This document shows, in pieces, positions 53,193-61,367 of a stretch of DNA of 64,000 bases. Position numbers and translations under genes: made by a program. The notes beneath the pieces were generated by a model, which ran no database searches, was not told the DNA's origin, and saw only the letters and a list, made by a program, of their open reading frames with translations. Positions within the stretch are counted from its first letter, which is position 1; each line of letters opens with the position of its first letter. Source of the stretch: CAVORB01 sp963736235 (GTDB taxonomy: Bacteria; Pseudomonadota; Gammaproteobacteria; Chromatiales; Chromatiaceae); the NCBI GenBank assembly GCA_963736235.1, contig CAVTOR010000023.1, forward strand, positions 1 through 64,000. Direction: 5' to 3'.

Positions 53193-54074
53193 ATGGTGCT
53201 TGCGCGTCAGGCCCATCGGTCACTGTTTTCCGGCCAGCGGGTGTTCGCCTGGCATGCGGCGCGGCGATGGTCTCGTCGCATTGCGTCGGTTCTTTTCCTG
53301 CTCGCGTTCCTTGGCGCGCAACTGCAACTCGTCGGGTGCGGCACCAGGGAGCCCGCGCCGGTCGACAGCAGGGATGGCTCGGGTCCGGTACCGGCTGGCC
53401 AATATCGCGTCCGCGATGGCGATACCCTTTACTCGATCGCCTTTCGCCGCGGCATCGATTTCAAGTCCTTGGCGCAGTGGAACAGGATTCCGCCGCCCTA
53501 CCGTATCTATGCGGGAAAGCTGATCCGCGTCGAGCCCCCGCATGGTCAGGGCGGCAAGGTGAGCGCCACCGAGTCTCAGCCGAGGAAGGCGGGCATCTCG
53601 TCGCGGGCAGCCGCGCCCGCCAGTCCCAAGGGTGCTGCCGCAAAGCCGGCGGTTGTCGGCACTTCCGCTCAGGCGAGTACCAGCAAGAAATCCGGATCAG
53701 GCCTGAAATGGCAGTGGCCCATAAAGGGCAAGGTGGTTCAAGGTTTCCGCCGTGGCGACCGCACGCGTCAAGGCATCAGGATCTCCGGACGCGCGGGCCA
53801 GCAGGTGAATGCGGCGGGGAGCGGCACCGTTGTTTACAGCGGAAGTGGACTGAAAGGATACGGAAACCTTATCATCGTCAAGCACGACAACAATTACCTG
53901 AGCGCATATGGCTTCAACCGTCGCCTCCTGGTATCCGAGGGGCAGCGTGTGAAACGGGGCCAAGGCGTGGCGGAGGTCGGGAAGGCCACGAGCGGAGAGT
54001 ATCTGCTCCATTTCGAAATCCGCAGGAACGGGATCGCTGAGGATCCTTTGAAGTATCTAACTGGAACCCATTGA
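53193..54074 (+). CDS. nlpD: Murein hydrolase activator NlpD
   Basis: 293 residues. Lipoprotein signal with lipobox LVGC (about 46-49), a LysM domain (YRVRDGDTLYSIAFRRGIDFK, about 70-115), an Ala/Ser-rich linker, and a C-terminal LytM/M23 domain (about 175-290). The M23 metal residues are replaced (RQGIRISG and YLSAYGFN where enzymes have His/Asp and His), so it should activate an amidase (AmiC) rather than cut murein itself. rpoS follows by 66 bp, and its promoter may lie inside nlpD as in E. coli. Confidence 0.93.
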   Translation: MVLARQAHRSLFSGQRVFAWHAARRWSRRIASVLFLLAFLGAQLQLVGCGTREPAPVDSRDGSGPVPAGQYRVRDGDTLYSIAFRRGIDFKSLAQWNRIPPPYRIYAGKLIRVEPPHGQGGKVSATESQPRKAGISSRAAAPASPKGAAAKPAVVGTSAQASTSKKSGSGLKWQWPIKGKVVQGFRRGDRTRQGIRISGRAGQQVNAAGSGTVVYSGSGLKGYGNLIIVKHDNNYLSAYGFNRRLLVSEGQRVKRGQGVAEVGKATSGEYLLHFEIRRNGIAEDPLKYLTGTH

Positions 54075-54140
54075 CCCGCAGGGCCGATGTGAGCGCGCGA
54101 CGGCAAGTTTCGGCGCCGACTCGCTGCGGAGAGAAACTGA

Positions 54141-55176
54141 ATGGCGACCACCAAAGAGCGCGGGGATCCAGACTCGGGGCCGGATGTCGACACCGAAGGG
54201 CTGGCGCTGCTTGCCGGTGAGCTCGATGAGTCGCCGGATTCCGTCAGCAACGACGTAGATGGGGACGAGCAGCAGGCCCCGGATTCAGACGTGGGTTCCC
54301 AACCCCCCGCGAGCCCCCTGCGCGGCCGTTACGCCGATGAAGGGGATTTCGACGCGACACGACTCTACCTCAACGAGATCGGTGGCTCCAAGCTGCTGAC
54401 CGCGGAGGAGGAGGTGTACTTTTCGCGCTTGGCGCAGCAGGGCGACAACGCGGCTCGTCAGCGCATGATCGTGAGCAACCTGCGGCTGGTCGTCAAGATC
54501 GCGCGCCGTTACCTGAACCGCGGCCTGCCGCTGCTTGATCTCATCGAAGAGGGCAACCTCGGCTTGATCCGGGCAGTGGAGAAGTTCGATCCGGAGCGCG
54601 GGTTCCGCTTCTCGACCTATGCGACCTGGTGGATCCGCCAGACCATCGAGCGCGCGATCATGAACCAGACGCGAACCGTCCGTTTGCCCATCCACGTCGT
54701 CAAGGAGATCAACGTCTATCTCAAGGCGGCAAGGCGCCTTGCGCAAAACCTCGATCAGGAGCCGACGACGGAGGACATCGCGGGGCTGCTGGACAAGACC
54801 TATCGGCGAGGTCAAGCGGATGCTCGGGCTCAACGAGCACATCGCCTCGGTCGATACGCCCTACGGCAAAGACGCCGACAAGCCTCTGGTCGACATGCTG
54901 CAGGACGACGCCGCCGACGATCCGGCCGACAAGATTCAGGATCAGGACATCCAATCGAACCTGGACCATTGGCTCGGCAAGCTCAATGATAAACAGCGCG
55001 AGGTGGTGGAACGTCGATTCGGCATCCACGGTTACGAGCACTCGACACTAGAGAAGGTCGCGCAAGAGCTAGGCGTCACGCGTGAGCGGGTGCGCCAGAT
55101 CCAGATGGACGCCCTGCGTCGCCTGCGCGACATCCTGGAGAAGGAGGGCTTCTCCGTGGATGCCTTCTTCAAGTGA
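54141..55176 (+). pseudogene. rpoS: RNA polymerase sigma factor RpoS, interrupted by one extra base
   Basis: Sigma-38 family, about 345 residues if corrected. The first frame covers region 1.2 (DATRLYLNEIGGSKLLTAEEE), region 2 (VVKIARRYLNRGLPLLDLIEEGN, RGFRFSTYATWWIRQTIER) and part of region 3. After LDK the sequence AAG A CCTATCGGC has one base too many near 54798. The other frame then continues PIGEVKRMLGLNEHIASVD to region 4 (LEKVAQELGVTRERVRQIQMDALRRL). With that base removed the gene is full length. Such a clean single insertion in a conserved master regulator suggests a sequence error, but rpoS loss-of-function mutants also occur naturally. Confidence 0.9.
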
Positions 55177-55491
55177 CGGCGGTCGCGACTGCATACCAGT
55201 CGTCCCTCAGTGATTTACTTTCCCCTGTCTGCCCCCAATGATTGGCGTCCGCCAAAATGAAGTGCCGTGCAGTCCTTCGCCGCCGCGCTCCCCCGGAAAT
55301 CGACTGATCTAGGTCAAGAAACAGTGGGGCATACCCCCCATCCAGGTGCGTAAGAGCCCCCGCCGATCTTGACTTTGAAGGCCGAATCCAGTCTCATTGC
55401 CACGGTTGTGCCGACGGATATCGGTCCTTCAAAAATCAGGCGGGAATGCCACTCACCTGCGTCGTTTTCCCAGTCATTTCGGGGAGGGTTT
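55177..55491. other. rpoS-ccoN intergenic region
   Basis: 315 bp containing the Fnr-box-like site at 55304-55317 and presumably the cco promoter. In-frame sequence upstream of ccoN (from 55369) is not conserved-looking. No terminator after rpoS is obvious. Confidence 0.5.
55304..55317. promoter_or_regulatory. Fnr-box-like site upstream of ccoN
   Basis: CTGATCTAGGTCAA matches TTGAT-N4-ATCAA at 8 of 10 positions. It lies about 180 bp upstream of ccoN. Fnr/Anr control of ccoNOQP is well established in proteobacteria, and fnr is encoded in this window. Confidence 0.5.
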
Positions 55492-56895
55492 ATGGAAGCT
55501 GGACTCGAACAGAAGTACAACTTTGACGTTGTGCGCTGGTTCACCATCATGGCGGTCGTCTACCTTGTGGTTGGCGCCCTTGTCGGGGTTTATATCGCGT
55601 CGGAGCTGGCTTGGCCGTTCCTGAATTTCGACAGCCCCTACATCTCGTTCGGGCGTCTGCGTCCGGTCCACACCAACGCGGTCATCTTCGCCTTCGGCGG
55701 CTGCGCCCTGATGGCAACCGCCTTCTACACCGTCCAGCGCACCTGCGGCGTTCGGCTGTGGAGCGACAAGATGGCCTGGTTCGTGTTCTGGGGATGGAAC
55801 GCCATCATCGTGTTGGCCGTCATCACCCTGCCGCTGGGCTTTACCCAGGCCAAGGAGTACGCGGAGCTGGAGTGGCCCATCGACATCCTGATCGCCGTGG
55901 TCTGGCTGGCCTTCACCTTCAATTTCATCATGACCATCGCCATCCGCAAGACCTCGCACATCTATGTGTCGAACTGGTTCTTCCTCGGCATGATGGTGAT
56001 GATCGTCTATCTGCACGTGGTCAACAGCCTGGCCATCCCGGTCGGCCTGTTCAAGTCCTACTCCGTCTTCTCCGGCGTGCAGGACGCCATGATCCAGTGG
56101 TGGTGGGGCCACAACGCGGTGGGCTTCTATCTGACCGCCGGCTTCCTCGGCATGATGTACTACTTCGTGCCCAAGCAGGCCAATCGTCCCGTCTACTCCT
56201 ACCGCTTGTCGGTCATCCACTTCTGGGCCCTGATGTTCGGTTACGTCTGGCTCGGTGCCCACCACCTGCAGTACACGGCCCTGCCCGATTGGACCGGATC
56301 TCTCGGCGCCGCCGTCTCCATCGCCATGATCATCCCCTCCTGGGGCGGCGCGGTGAACGGCATGATGACCCTCTCCGGGGCCTGGGATAAGCTGCGTACC
56401 GACTACGTGCTGCGCTTCCTGATCATTGCGTTGGCCTTCTACGCCATGTCCACCTTCGAAGGCCCGGTCATGTCCCTGAAGACCGTCAACGCTTTGTCCC
56501 ACTACACCGACTGGACCGTCGGCCACGTGCACTCCGGTGCCCTTGGCTGGGTGGCCGGTATCTCCATCGGCGCCATCTACCATCTGATGACCCGGCTGTA
56601 TCACACGGAGATGTACTCCGAGAAGCTGGTCAACTTCCACTTCTGGACCGCCACCATCGGCACCGTGGTCTACATCGTAGCGATGTGGGTGTCCGGCATC
56701 ATGCAGGGCCTGATGTGGAGGGCCTATGACGAGTACGGCACCCTGGCCTACACCTTCGTCGAGTCCGTCGATGCCATGCATCCCTACTACGCGATGCGAG
56801 CTATCGGCGGCATGATCTTCCTGTTCGGCGCAGTCGTCATGCTCTTCAACGTGCTGATGACCGTGCGCAAGTCTGTCTCGTCAAGGCAGCCTTGA
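55492..56895 (+). CDS. ccoN: cbb3-type cytochrome c oxidase subunit I
   Basis: 467 residues and about twelve helices. Low-spin haem ligand His60 (LRPVHTNAV), copper-site His in WWWGHNAVGFYLTAGF, the HH pair in GAHHLQYTALPDW, and the haem b3/b ligands in VGHVHSGALGW. Catalytic subunit of the high-affinity oxidase that reduces O2 to water and pumps protons. ATG at 55492 follows GGGGAGGG and gives the usual ccoN N-terminus. Unlike the next genes, it reads intact. Confidence 0.97.
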   Translation: MEAGLEQKYNFDVVRWFTIMAVVYLVVGALVGVYIASELAWPFLNFDSPYISFGRLRPVHTNAVIFAFGGCALMATAFYTVQRTCGVRLWSDKMAWFVFWGWNAIIVLAVITLPLGFTQAKEYAELEWPIDILIAVVWLAFTFNFIMTIAIRKTSHIYVSNWFFLGMMVMIVYLHVVNSLAIPVGLFKSYSVFSGVQDAMIQWWWGHNAVGFYLTAGFLGMMYYFVPKQANRPVYSYRLSVIHFWALMFGYVWLGAHHLQYTALPDWTGSLGAAVSIAMIIPSWGGAVNGMMTLSGAWDKLRTDYVLRFLIIALAFYAMSTFEGPVMSLKTVNALSHYTDWTVGHVHSGALGWVAGISIGAIYHLMTRLYHTEMYSEKLVNFHFWTATIGTVVYIVAMWVSGIMQGLMWRAYDEYGTLAYTFVESVDAMHPYYAMRAIGGMIFLFGAVVMLFNVLMTVRKSVSSRQP

Positions 56896-56943
56896 GCAGG
56901 CCCGTACCGCGGCGGCTTCCGCCTGATCTAGGAGGATACGAAA

Positions 56944-57692
56944 ATGGCGAGAAAACTCAAGCCAAAGAACTTCCAGGAGCGCATGGAAGCTCAACATCTG
57001 GGCGCTGATGATCGTTGCTGGCCCTCGCACTGTCCGTCGGCGGCATCGTGGAGATCGTCCCGCTCTTCTATCTGAAGAGCACGTTCCCGGAGCAGCAACA
57101 AGTACCCGGAGATCGTCTGGGCTAAGGCCGGGCAGGAGCCCATCGTGGCGGTCGCGGACGGCAAGGAGCAGTGGAACTGGAAGCCGGGCGACGGCGTCCG
57201 TCCCTACACGGCGCTCGAGCTCGCCGGCCGCGACATCTACCAGCGGGAGGGCTGCTACACCTGCCACTCCCAGATGATCCGCCCGTTCCGGGACGAGAAG
57301 GAGCGTTACGGTCACTACTCCCTGGCGTCCGAGTCCATGTTCGATCATCCATTCCAGTGGGGCTCCAAGCGAACCGGTCCGGATATGGCGCGTCTCGGCG
57401 GCAAGTACTCCGACGAGTGGCACCGCGCCCACCTGCGCGCCCCGCGCTCGGTGGTTCCCGGAATCGGTCATGCCCAACTATCCCTGGCTGGATAAGGACG
57501 GGCCGGACGCCTCGACCATGCAGGCCCACATGGAAGGTATGCGCACCATCGGTGTTCCCTACTGCCGACGCGGACATCGAGGCTGCGCCGGAGCTGCTCG
57601 AAGGCAAGACCGAGATGGACGCCCTGGTGGCCTATCTGCAGGTCTTGGGCACCATGGCGGCGCTGGACGAGACCAAGGTCTACCGTGAGTAG
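56944..57692 (+). pseudogene. ccoO: cbb3 oxidase subunit II (CcoO), several frameshifts
   Basis: Mono-haem subunit. Pieces in three frames assemble to a normal CcoO: a start at 56944, then IWALMIVxLALALSVGGIVEIVPLFYLKST (shifts near 56990 and 57023), KYPEIVWAKAGQEPIVAVADG (shift near 57105), and the haem site EGCYTCHSQMIRPFRDEKERYGHYS. Then come PNYPWLDKDGPDASTMQAHM (shift near 57462) and DADIEAAPELLEGKTEMDALVAYLQVLG (shift near 57562), ending at 57692. About five indels in an essential oxidase subunit within 750 bp, beside an intact ccoN, point to sequencing error more than decay. Confidence 0.88.
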
Positions 57693-57960
57693 TCTGAAGG
57701 AATACTTCCACACCGATTGGGGCGCGATGACGACGAACGACTGGATCGGCACGATCCTCACCGTCGTCATCTTCGTCCTCATGATCGTGGCGTATTTCCA
57801 GGTATTCCGTCCCAAGAACCGGGAGAAGCTGGAATCCAAGCGCTTCATCCCGTTCGAAGAGGACAACGAAGATAGCTGGAGAGAAAAATGGCGGAAAATA
57901 ATCCCTTTCCCGGTGAAAACAACACCGGTCATTTCTGGGACGACAATCTGCGGGAGCTGA
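57685..57960 (+). CDS. ccoQ: cbb3 oxidase subunit IV (CcoQ)
   Basis: Small membrane subunit: NDWIGTILTVVIFVLMIVAYFQVFRPKNREKLESKRFIPFEED is a clear CcoQ core with one helix. As read the frame runs 91 residues and overlaps ccoP by 73 nt; the last 25 residues copy the ccoP start in another frame. The true gene probably stops near 57880, with a small indel hiding its stop codon. It stabilises the oxidase. It overlaps ccoO by 8 nt. Confidence 0.85.
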   Translation: MSSLKEYFHTDWGAMTTNDWIGTILTVVIFVLMIVAYFQVFRPKNREKLESKRFIPFEEDNEDSWREKWRKIIPFPVKTTPVISGTTICGS

Positions 57961-58797
57961 ACAATCCGCCCCCGCGCTGGTGGATGATCGCGCTTTTGGG
58001 CGTCCATCCTCTTTTGGATCGGCTATGGCATCCTCTACCCCATGTGGCCCAGGCCTATCCCCGGGTTGCAGACACACCAGGGCGTCTTGGGCTGGACGCA
58101 GATGAACGAGTACCAGGAGGGCGTTGAGCAGGTCGAGGCCGTGCGCGCCCAGTTCGAGGACCAGATCAAGACGGCATGACCGCGGAGCAGATCATGGCCG
58201 ATCCGGGACTGACCCAGTACACCCTGGCTTCGGCCAAGGTGCTGTTCGGCGACTACTGCTCGGCCTGTCATGGCAGCGGCGGTCAGGGCAATCCGGGCTA
58301 TCCGGTCCTGGCTGACGACGACTGGCTCTACGGCGGATCGCTGGCCAAGATCACGGAGACCATCCAGGTCGGGCGCAAGGGGGCCATGACCGCGCACAAG
58401 GACATTCTGACTGAGGCGGAGGTCGACACCCTGTCCAACTGGGTGGTGCAGATGAGTGAATCCAGTGGCGAGGGTGGCAGCGAGGAAGGCTGGAACCTCT
58501 ACAACACCAAGGGCTGCAACGCCTGCCACGGTCCCGAGGCGGACGGCGTGCTGGCGCGGGGTCCCAACGGGGAGGTCCTGGCAACGGTTGGCGCCGCCAA
58601 CCTGCGGCGATGGGATTTGGCGCTTCGAGCCGGGCGGCTACGAGAGCGCCAAGCACACCATCCTGTACGGAGTGAATCAGGACGTCGAGGGTAGCCGCGA
58701 TGCGGTGATGCCCGCATTCGGCACTACCGGCAAGCTTGGCGAACAGGAGATCAAAAAGCTGATAGTCTATGTGCACCAGCTAGGTGGCGGTCAGTAG
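57888..58797 (+). pseudogene. ccoP: cbb3 oxidase di-haem subunit III (CcoP), frameshifted
   Basis: N-terminus MAENNPFPGENNTGHFWDDN and LRELNNPPPRWWMIALLG are typical CcoP. The frame breaks near 58003, where the membrane helix begins. Another frame gives YPMWPRPIPGLQTHQGVLGW, then VEAVRAQFEDQIK, and a shift near 58175 leads to TAEQIMADPGLTQYTLASAKVLFGDYCSACHG. The second haem motif is KGCNACHGPEADGV. A shift near 58608 restores DGIWRFEPGGYESAKHTILYG to the end at 58797. Both CXXCH sites are present. As with ccoO, three or four indels are best read as sequence errors until checked. Confidence 0.88.
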
Positions 58798-58866
58798 ACC
58801 GCCGAGCGCAATCACGGCGGGCGGCCCCGGCCGCCCGACGGCAGACGTTAAGGAGAGGAGGAGACC

Positions 58867-59007
58867 ATGAACTTCCTGACTTGGGACCTGGTTACCCTGA
58901 TGTCGATCGCCATGATCGTGATCGCGATCATTATCGTCGTGTTTCTGGGCTTTAAGGTGGTGGCGCTGATGAATCGCGACGCCGACGCGCACAAGCACCA
59001 ACAATAA
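58867..59007 (+). CDS. Small single-helix membrane protein (DUF3149/CcoM-like)
   Basis: 46 residues: MNFLTWDLVTLMSIAMIVIA, a continuous hydrophobic helix to about residue 34, then a charged, His-rich tail (MNRDADAHKHQQ). A strong ribosome site (AAGGAGAGGAGGAG) precedes the ATG and a terminator follows. The opening TWDLVTLMSIAMIVI resembles DUF3149 proteins. It stands between ccoP and ccoG, where tiny cbb3-associated subunits such as CcoM would fit. A role in the oxidase is inferred from position only. Confidence 0.7.
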   Translation: MNFLTWDLVTLMSIAMIVIAIIIVVFLGFKVVALMNRDADAHKHQQ

Positions 59008-59034
59008 CGACCGATCGGCCAAAGCTCTGATGGG

Positions 59035-59062
59035 AAGGGGGATGAATCATCCCCCTTTTTTT
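59035..59062 (+). terminator. Rho-independent terminator after the cco structural genes
   Basis: A 9-bp stem AAGGGGGAT/ATCCCCCTT (59035-59043, 59049-59057) with loop GAATC runs into seven T (59056-59062). It separates ccoNOQP and the small gene from ccoGHIS. Confidence 0.9.
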
Positions 59063-59210
59063 GTGTCCTTGACGAGGGCTCTCCGAAAAGTGTTTCCTTG
59101 CCAGCGCTGAGATGGCGAGGGTCTGAGTTCGCGGCGTTCAACGTTGCCCGTCGCCTTGCGCCGCCGGGCAGAGAAACCATGAATAATTCAACAGAAATCA
59201 TCCAGTTATA

Positions 59211-59226
59211 ATTGCGAATGCGCAAT
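59211..59226. promoter_or_regulatory. Palindromic site upstream of ccoG
   Basis: ATTGCG and CGCAAT face each other across AATG, 116 bp before ccoG. The sequence just upstream (GTTATAAT) could be a -10 element. An operator is possible; no regulator can be named. Confidence 0.3.
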
Positions 59227-59341
59227 GTCCAAGGGCGTGGGTTAGGTTAGATTGTGCGGCTAGTCAAGACGTCGCTCGCTGGTTGGTGTTATGCCGCTCG
59301 CGGTTGCCGGACGTCGCCAACGCAGCCTCGGGAGTTCGTCC

Positions 59342-60778
59342 GTGAGTAACACGACAGTGGAAAAAGACAGCGTCGCCGTCGACGCCCTCTACGCGGAGGC
59401 CGATCACTGGCACGTCAACACGGGTGGGGAAACCATCCACGCCAAGCGGCTTGTCGGTAAATGGCGGACCCTCAAGTGGGTCGGCGCCTCGGTCTGGCTA
59501 GTATTCTTCCTCGGTCCCTATCTGCGCTGGGATGGCAGGCAGGCGATTCTTTGGGACATCCCCAACCGGCAGTTCCACATCTTCGGTGTGACCGTCATCC
59601 CGCAGGATTTCTGGATGCTGTCCCTGCTATTGCTGTTCTTCGCCATCCTCCTCGCCGTCGCTACCGCACTCATGGGACGGGTCTGGTGCGGATACTTCTG
59701 TTTTCAGACCGTGTGGACCGATGTCTACACCTGGATCGAGGAAAAGCTGGAGGGGCAGCCGCCGGCGCGACGCAAGCTTGATGCCGCCCCATTGGATTTC
59801 CGGAAGCTCCGAATCAAGGCGCTCAAGCACCTGATCTGGTTACTAATCGGGTTCCTCACGGGCATGAGCTTCGTCGCATGGTTCACCGACGCGCCAACCC
59901 TTTGGACCGCCTTTTTCCTCGGGGAATCGAATTCCGCGGTCTACGTGACCGTGGCCCTGTTCACCGTCGGCACCTACGGACTCGCCGGCTTCCTGCGGGA
60001 GCAGACCTGCTTCTGGCTATGTCCGTACGCGCGCATCCAAGGCGTCATGGTCGATCGGACCACGCTGCTTCCGACCTACGACATCGGGAGAGGCGAGCCA
60101 CGCGGGCGGATGAAAAAGGGCGAGAAGGAGGAGAATCGGACAACCGGCGACTGCATCGATTGCAAGCAGTGTGTCGCGGTGTGCCCCACCGGCATCGACA
60201 TCCGGCATGGCCAGCAGGAGGGGTGCATCACCTGCGCGCTGTGCATTGACGCTTGTGACGCGGTGATGGACAAGATCGGCCGGCCGAAGGGGCTTATCCG
60301 GTATGCCTCTCTCGACGAGTTCGAGGGAAAGCCCACCAAGGCGCTCCTGCTGCGACCCAGGGTATGGGTGTATGCGGCGATCCTGGTGGCCGCGCTTTCG
60401 GGTATCCTCTACGGGCTAACGTCCCTGGCGCCGATCGAGCTCAAGGTGCTGCATGAGCGTGCGCCGCTGTTCGTAACCCTCAGCGACGGCTCGATTCAGA
60501 ACAAATACACCCTAAAAATGCTGAACAAGCTGAACGAGGATGTTTCCCTTCGGATCAGCGTGTCCGGTGGTCCGGAGAGCCTTGAGCTTGTGGGTGCGGA
60601 GGATGCGATCATCGCTAAGCACGGTTTCGTCTCGCCGGCGATGGTGTTCGTACGGATTCCGCGTAAGGACCTTGCCGAGGAGCATGTTCCCATCACCTTC
60701 CATGTTGAGGGTGAGCGGGCGTCGGGGGATATTGTGCGGACGGATAGGGAGAGCGTCTTCATCGGTCCGCGGCGCTAG
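59342..60778 (+). CDS. ccoG: cbb3 oxidase assembly protein CcoG (FixG/RdxA)
   Basis: 478 residues. Polytopic N-terminal half with GRVWCGYFCFQTVWTDVYTWIE and REQTCFWLCPYARIQGVM. Two [4Fe-4S] ferredoxin-type clusters sit in GDCIDCKQCVAVCPTGIDIRHG and GCITCALCIDACDAVMDKI. A periplasmic Ig-like C-terminal domain starts about residue 360. CcoG is needed for copper reduction and insertion in cbb3 assembly. GTG at 59342, after TCGGGAG, is preferred; the in-frame extension to 59291 lacks support. Confidence 0.95.
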   Translation: MSNTTVEKDSVAVDALYAEADHWHVNTGGETIHAKRLVGKWRTLKWVGASVWLVFFLGPYLRWDGRQAILWDIPNRQFHIFGVTVIPQDFWMLSLLLLFFAILLAVATALMGRVWCGYFCFQTVWTDVYTWIEEKLEGQPPARRKLDAAPLDFRKLRIKALKHLIWLLIGFLTGMSFVAWFTDAPTLWTAFFLGESNSAVYVTVALFTVGTYGLAGFLREQTCFWLCPYARIQGVMVDRTTLLPTYDIGRGEPRGRMKKGEKEENRTTGDCIDCKQCVAVCPTGIDIRHGQQEGCITCALCIDACDAVMDKIGRPKGLIRYASLDEFEGKPTKALLLRPRVWVYAAILVAALSGILYGLTSLAPIELKVLHERAPLFVTLSDGSIQNKYTLKMLNKLNEDVSLRISVSGGPESLELVGAEDAIIAKHGFVSPAMVFVRIPRKDLAEEHVPITFHVEGERASGDIVRTDRESVFIGPRR

Positions 60779-60797
60779 TCTCCATCGGCTGACTGGC

Positions 60798-60822
60798 GGG
60801 CGGGCTGGCTCCCAGCCCGCCC
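60798..60822 (+). terminator. Strong hairpin between ccoG and ccoH
   Basis: An 11-bp perfect GC-rich stem GGGCGGGCTGG/CCAGCCCGCCC with loop CTC, followed by GTTTCATT. The T-run is weak, so it may be a partial terminator or an mRNA-stabilising structure rather than a full stop. Confidence 0.55.
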
Positions 60823-60848
60823 GTTTCATTGTAGAGGTATCGACGAGA

Positions 60849-61364
60849 ATGGATCCCACCGCATCAGAACAGCACAAGCCCGTGTCCGCGTGGCGCAGCC
60901 CCTGGGTGATTGCCTGGGTCGGTCTCGTTGTCGTGGTGCTCGGCGTCAACCTGACCATGGTCTATCTCGCCATCGAGACCAATCCTGGCCTAGTGGTGGA
61001 AGACTACTATGATCGTGGGCAGCACTATGAGCGCACCATGATCTCGGCGATGGCCAAGGATCCCGGATGGGAGATGCGCGCGGATATCCCCGCGGAGATT
61101 CTGGCCGGCGCGCCCACGGCGATCCGCTTTTTCCTGGTCGACCGGGCCGGACAGCCGGTGGTCGCGGACGGCGTCGACTTCTTCGCCTATCGTCCGTCGG
61201 ACGCGTCCCAGGACTTCAGCCTGGCCATGACCGAGGAGGGGAAAGGGCGCTACCTGGCAGAGGTGACCTTCCCACTGATGGGCATCTGGGACACCCTGAT
61301 AGCGATCAAGAGCGGGGAGCAGGAATACAACCTGGGCAAACGCGTAAGCGTGCAGCGTCCTTGA
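60849..61364 (+). CDS. ccoH: cbb3 assembly protein CcoH (FixH)
   Basis: 171 residues. One N-terminal helix (WVIAWVGLVVVVLGVNLTMVYL, about 19-40), then ETNPGLVVEDYYDRGQHYERT, the FixH hallmark, and a periplasmic beta-domain. It helps assemble and stabilise the oxidase. The ccoI start lies 3 bp after its stop. Confidence 0.95.
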   Translation: MDPTASEQHKPVSAWRSPWVIAWVGLVVVVLGVNLTMVYLAIETNPGLVVEDYYDRGQHYERTMISAMAKDPGWEMRADIPAEILAGAPTAIRFFLVDRAGQPVVADGVDFFAYRPSDASQDFSLAMTEEGKGRYLAEVTFPLMGIWDTLIAIKSGEQEYNLGKRVSVQRP

Positions 61365-61367
61365 TAC

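Larger units (their letters stand above)
59008..59341. other. Intergenic region before ccoG
   Basis: 334 bp containing the terminator of the ccoNOQP unit (59035-59062). Near 59211-59226 lies a perfect palindrome ATTGCG-AATG-CGCAAT, preceded by a TATAAT-like box. It probably holds the ccoG promoter. No gene is supported. Confidence 0.5.

Noticed and set aside
55474..56781. Long minus-strand open frame opposite ccoN
   Set aside because: High-GC antisense shadow, rich in His, Gly and Asp, no domain, entirely within ccoN.
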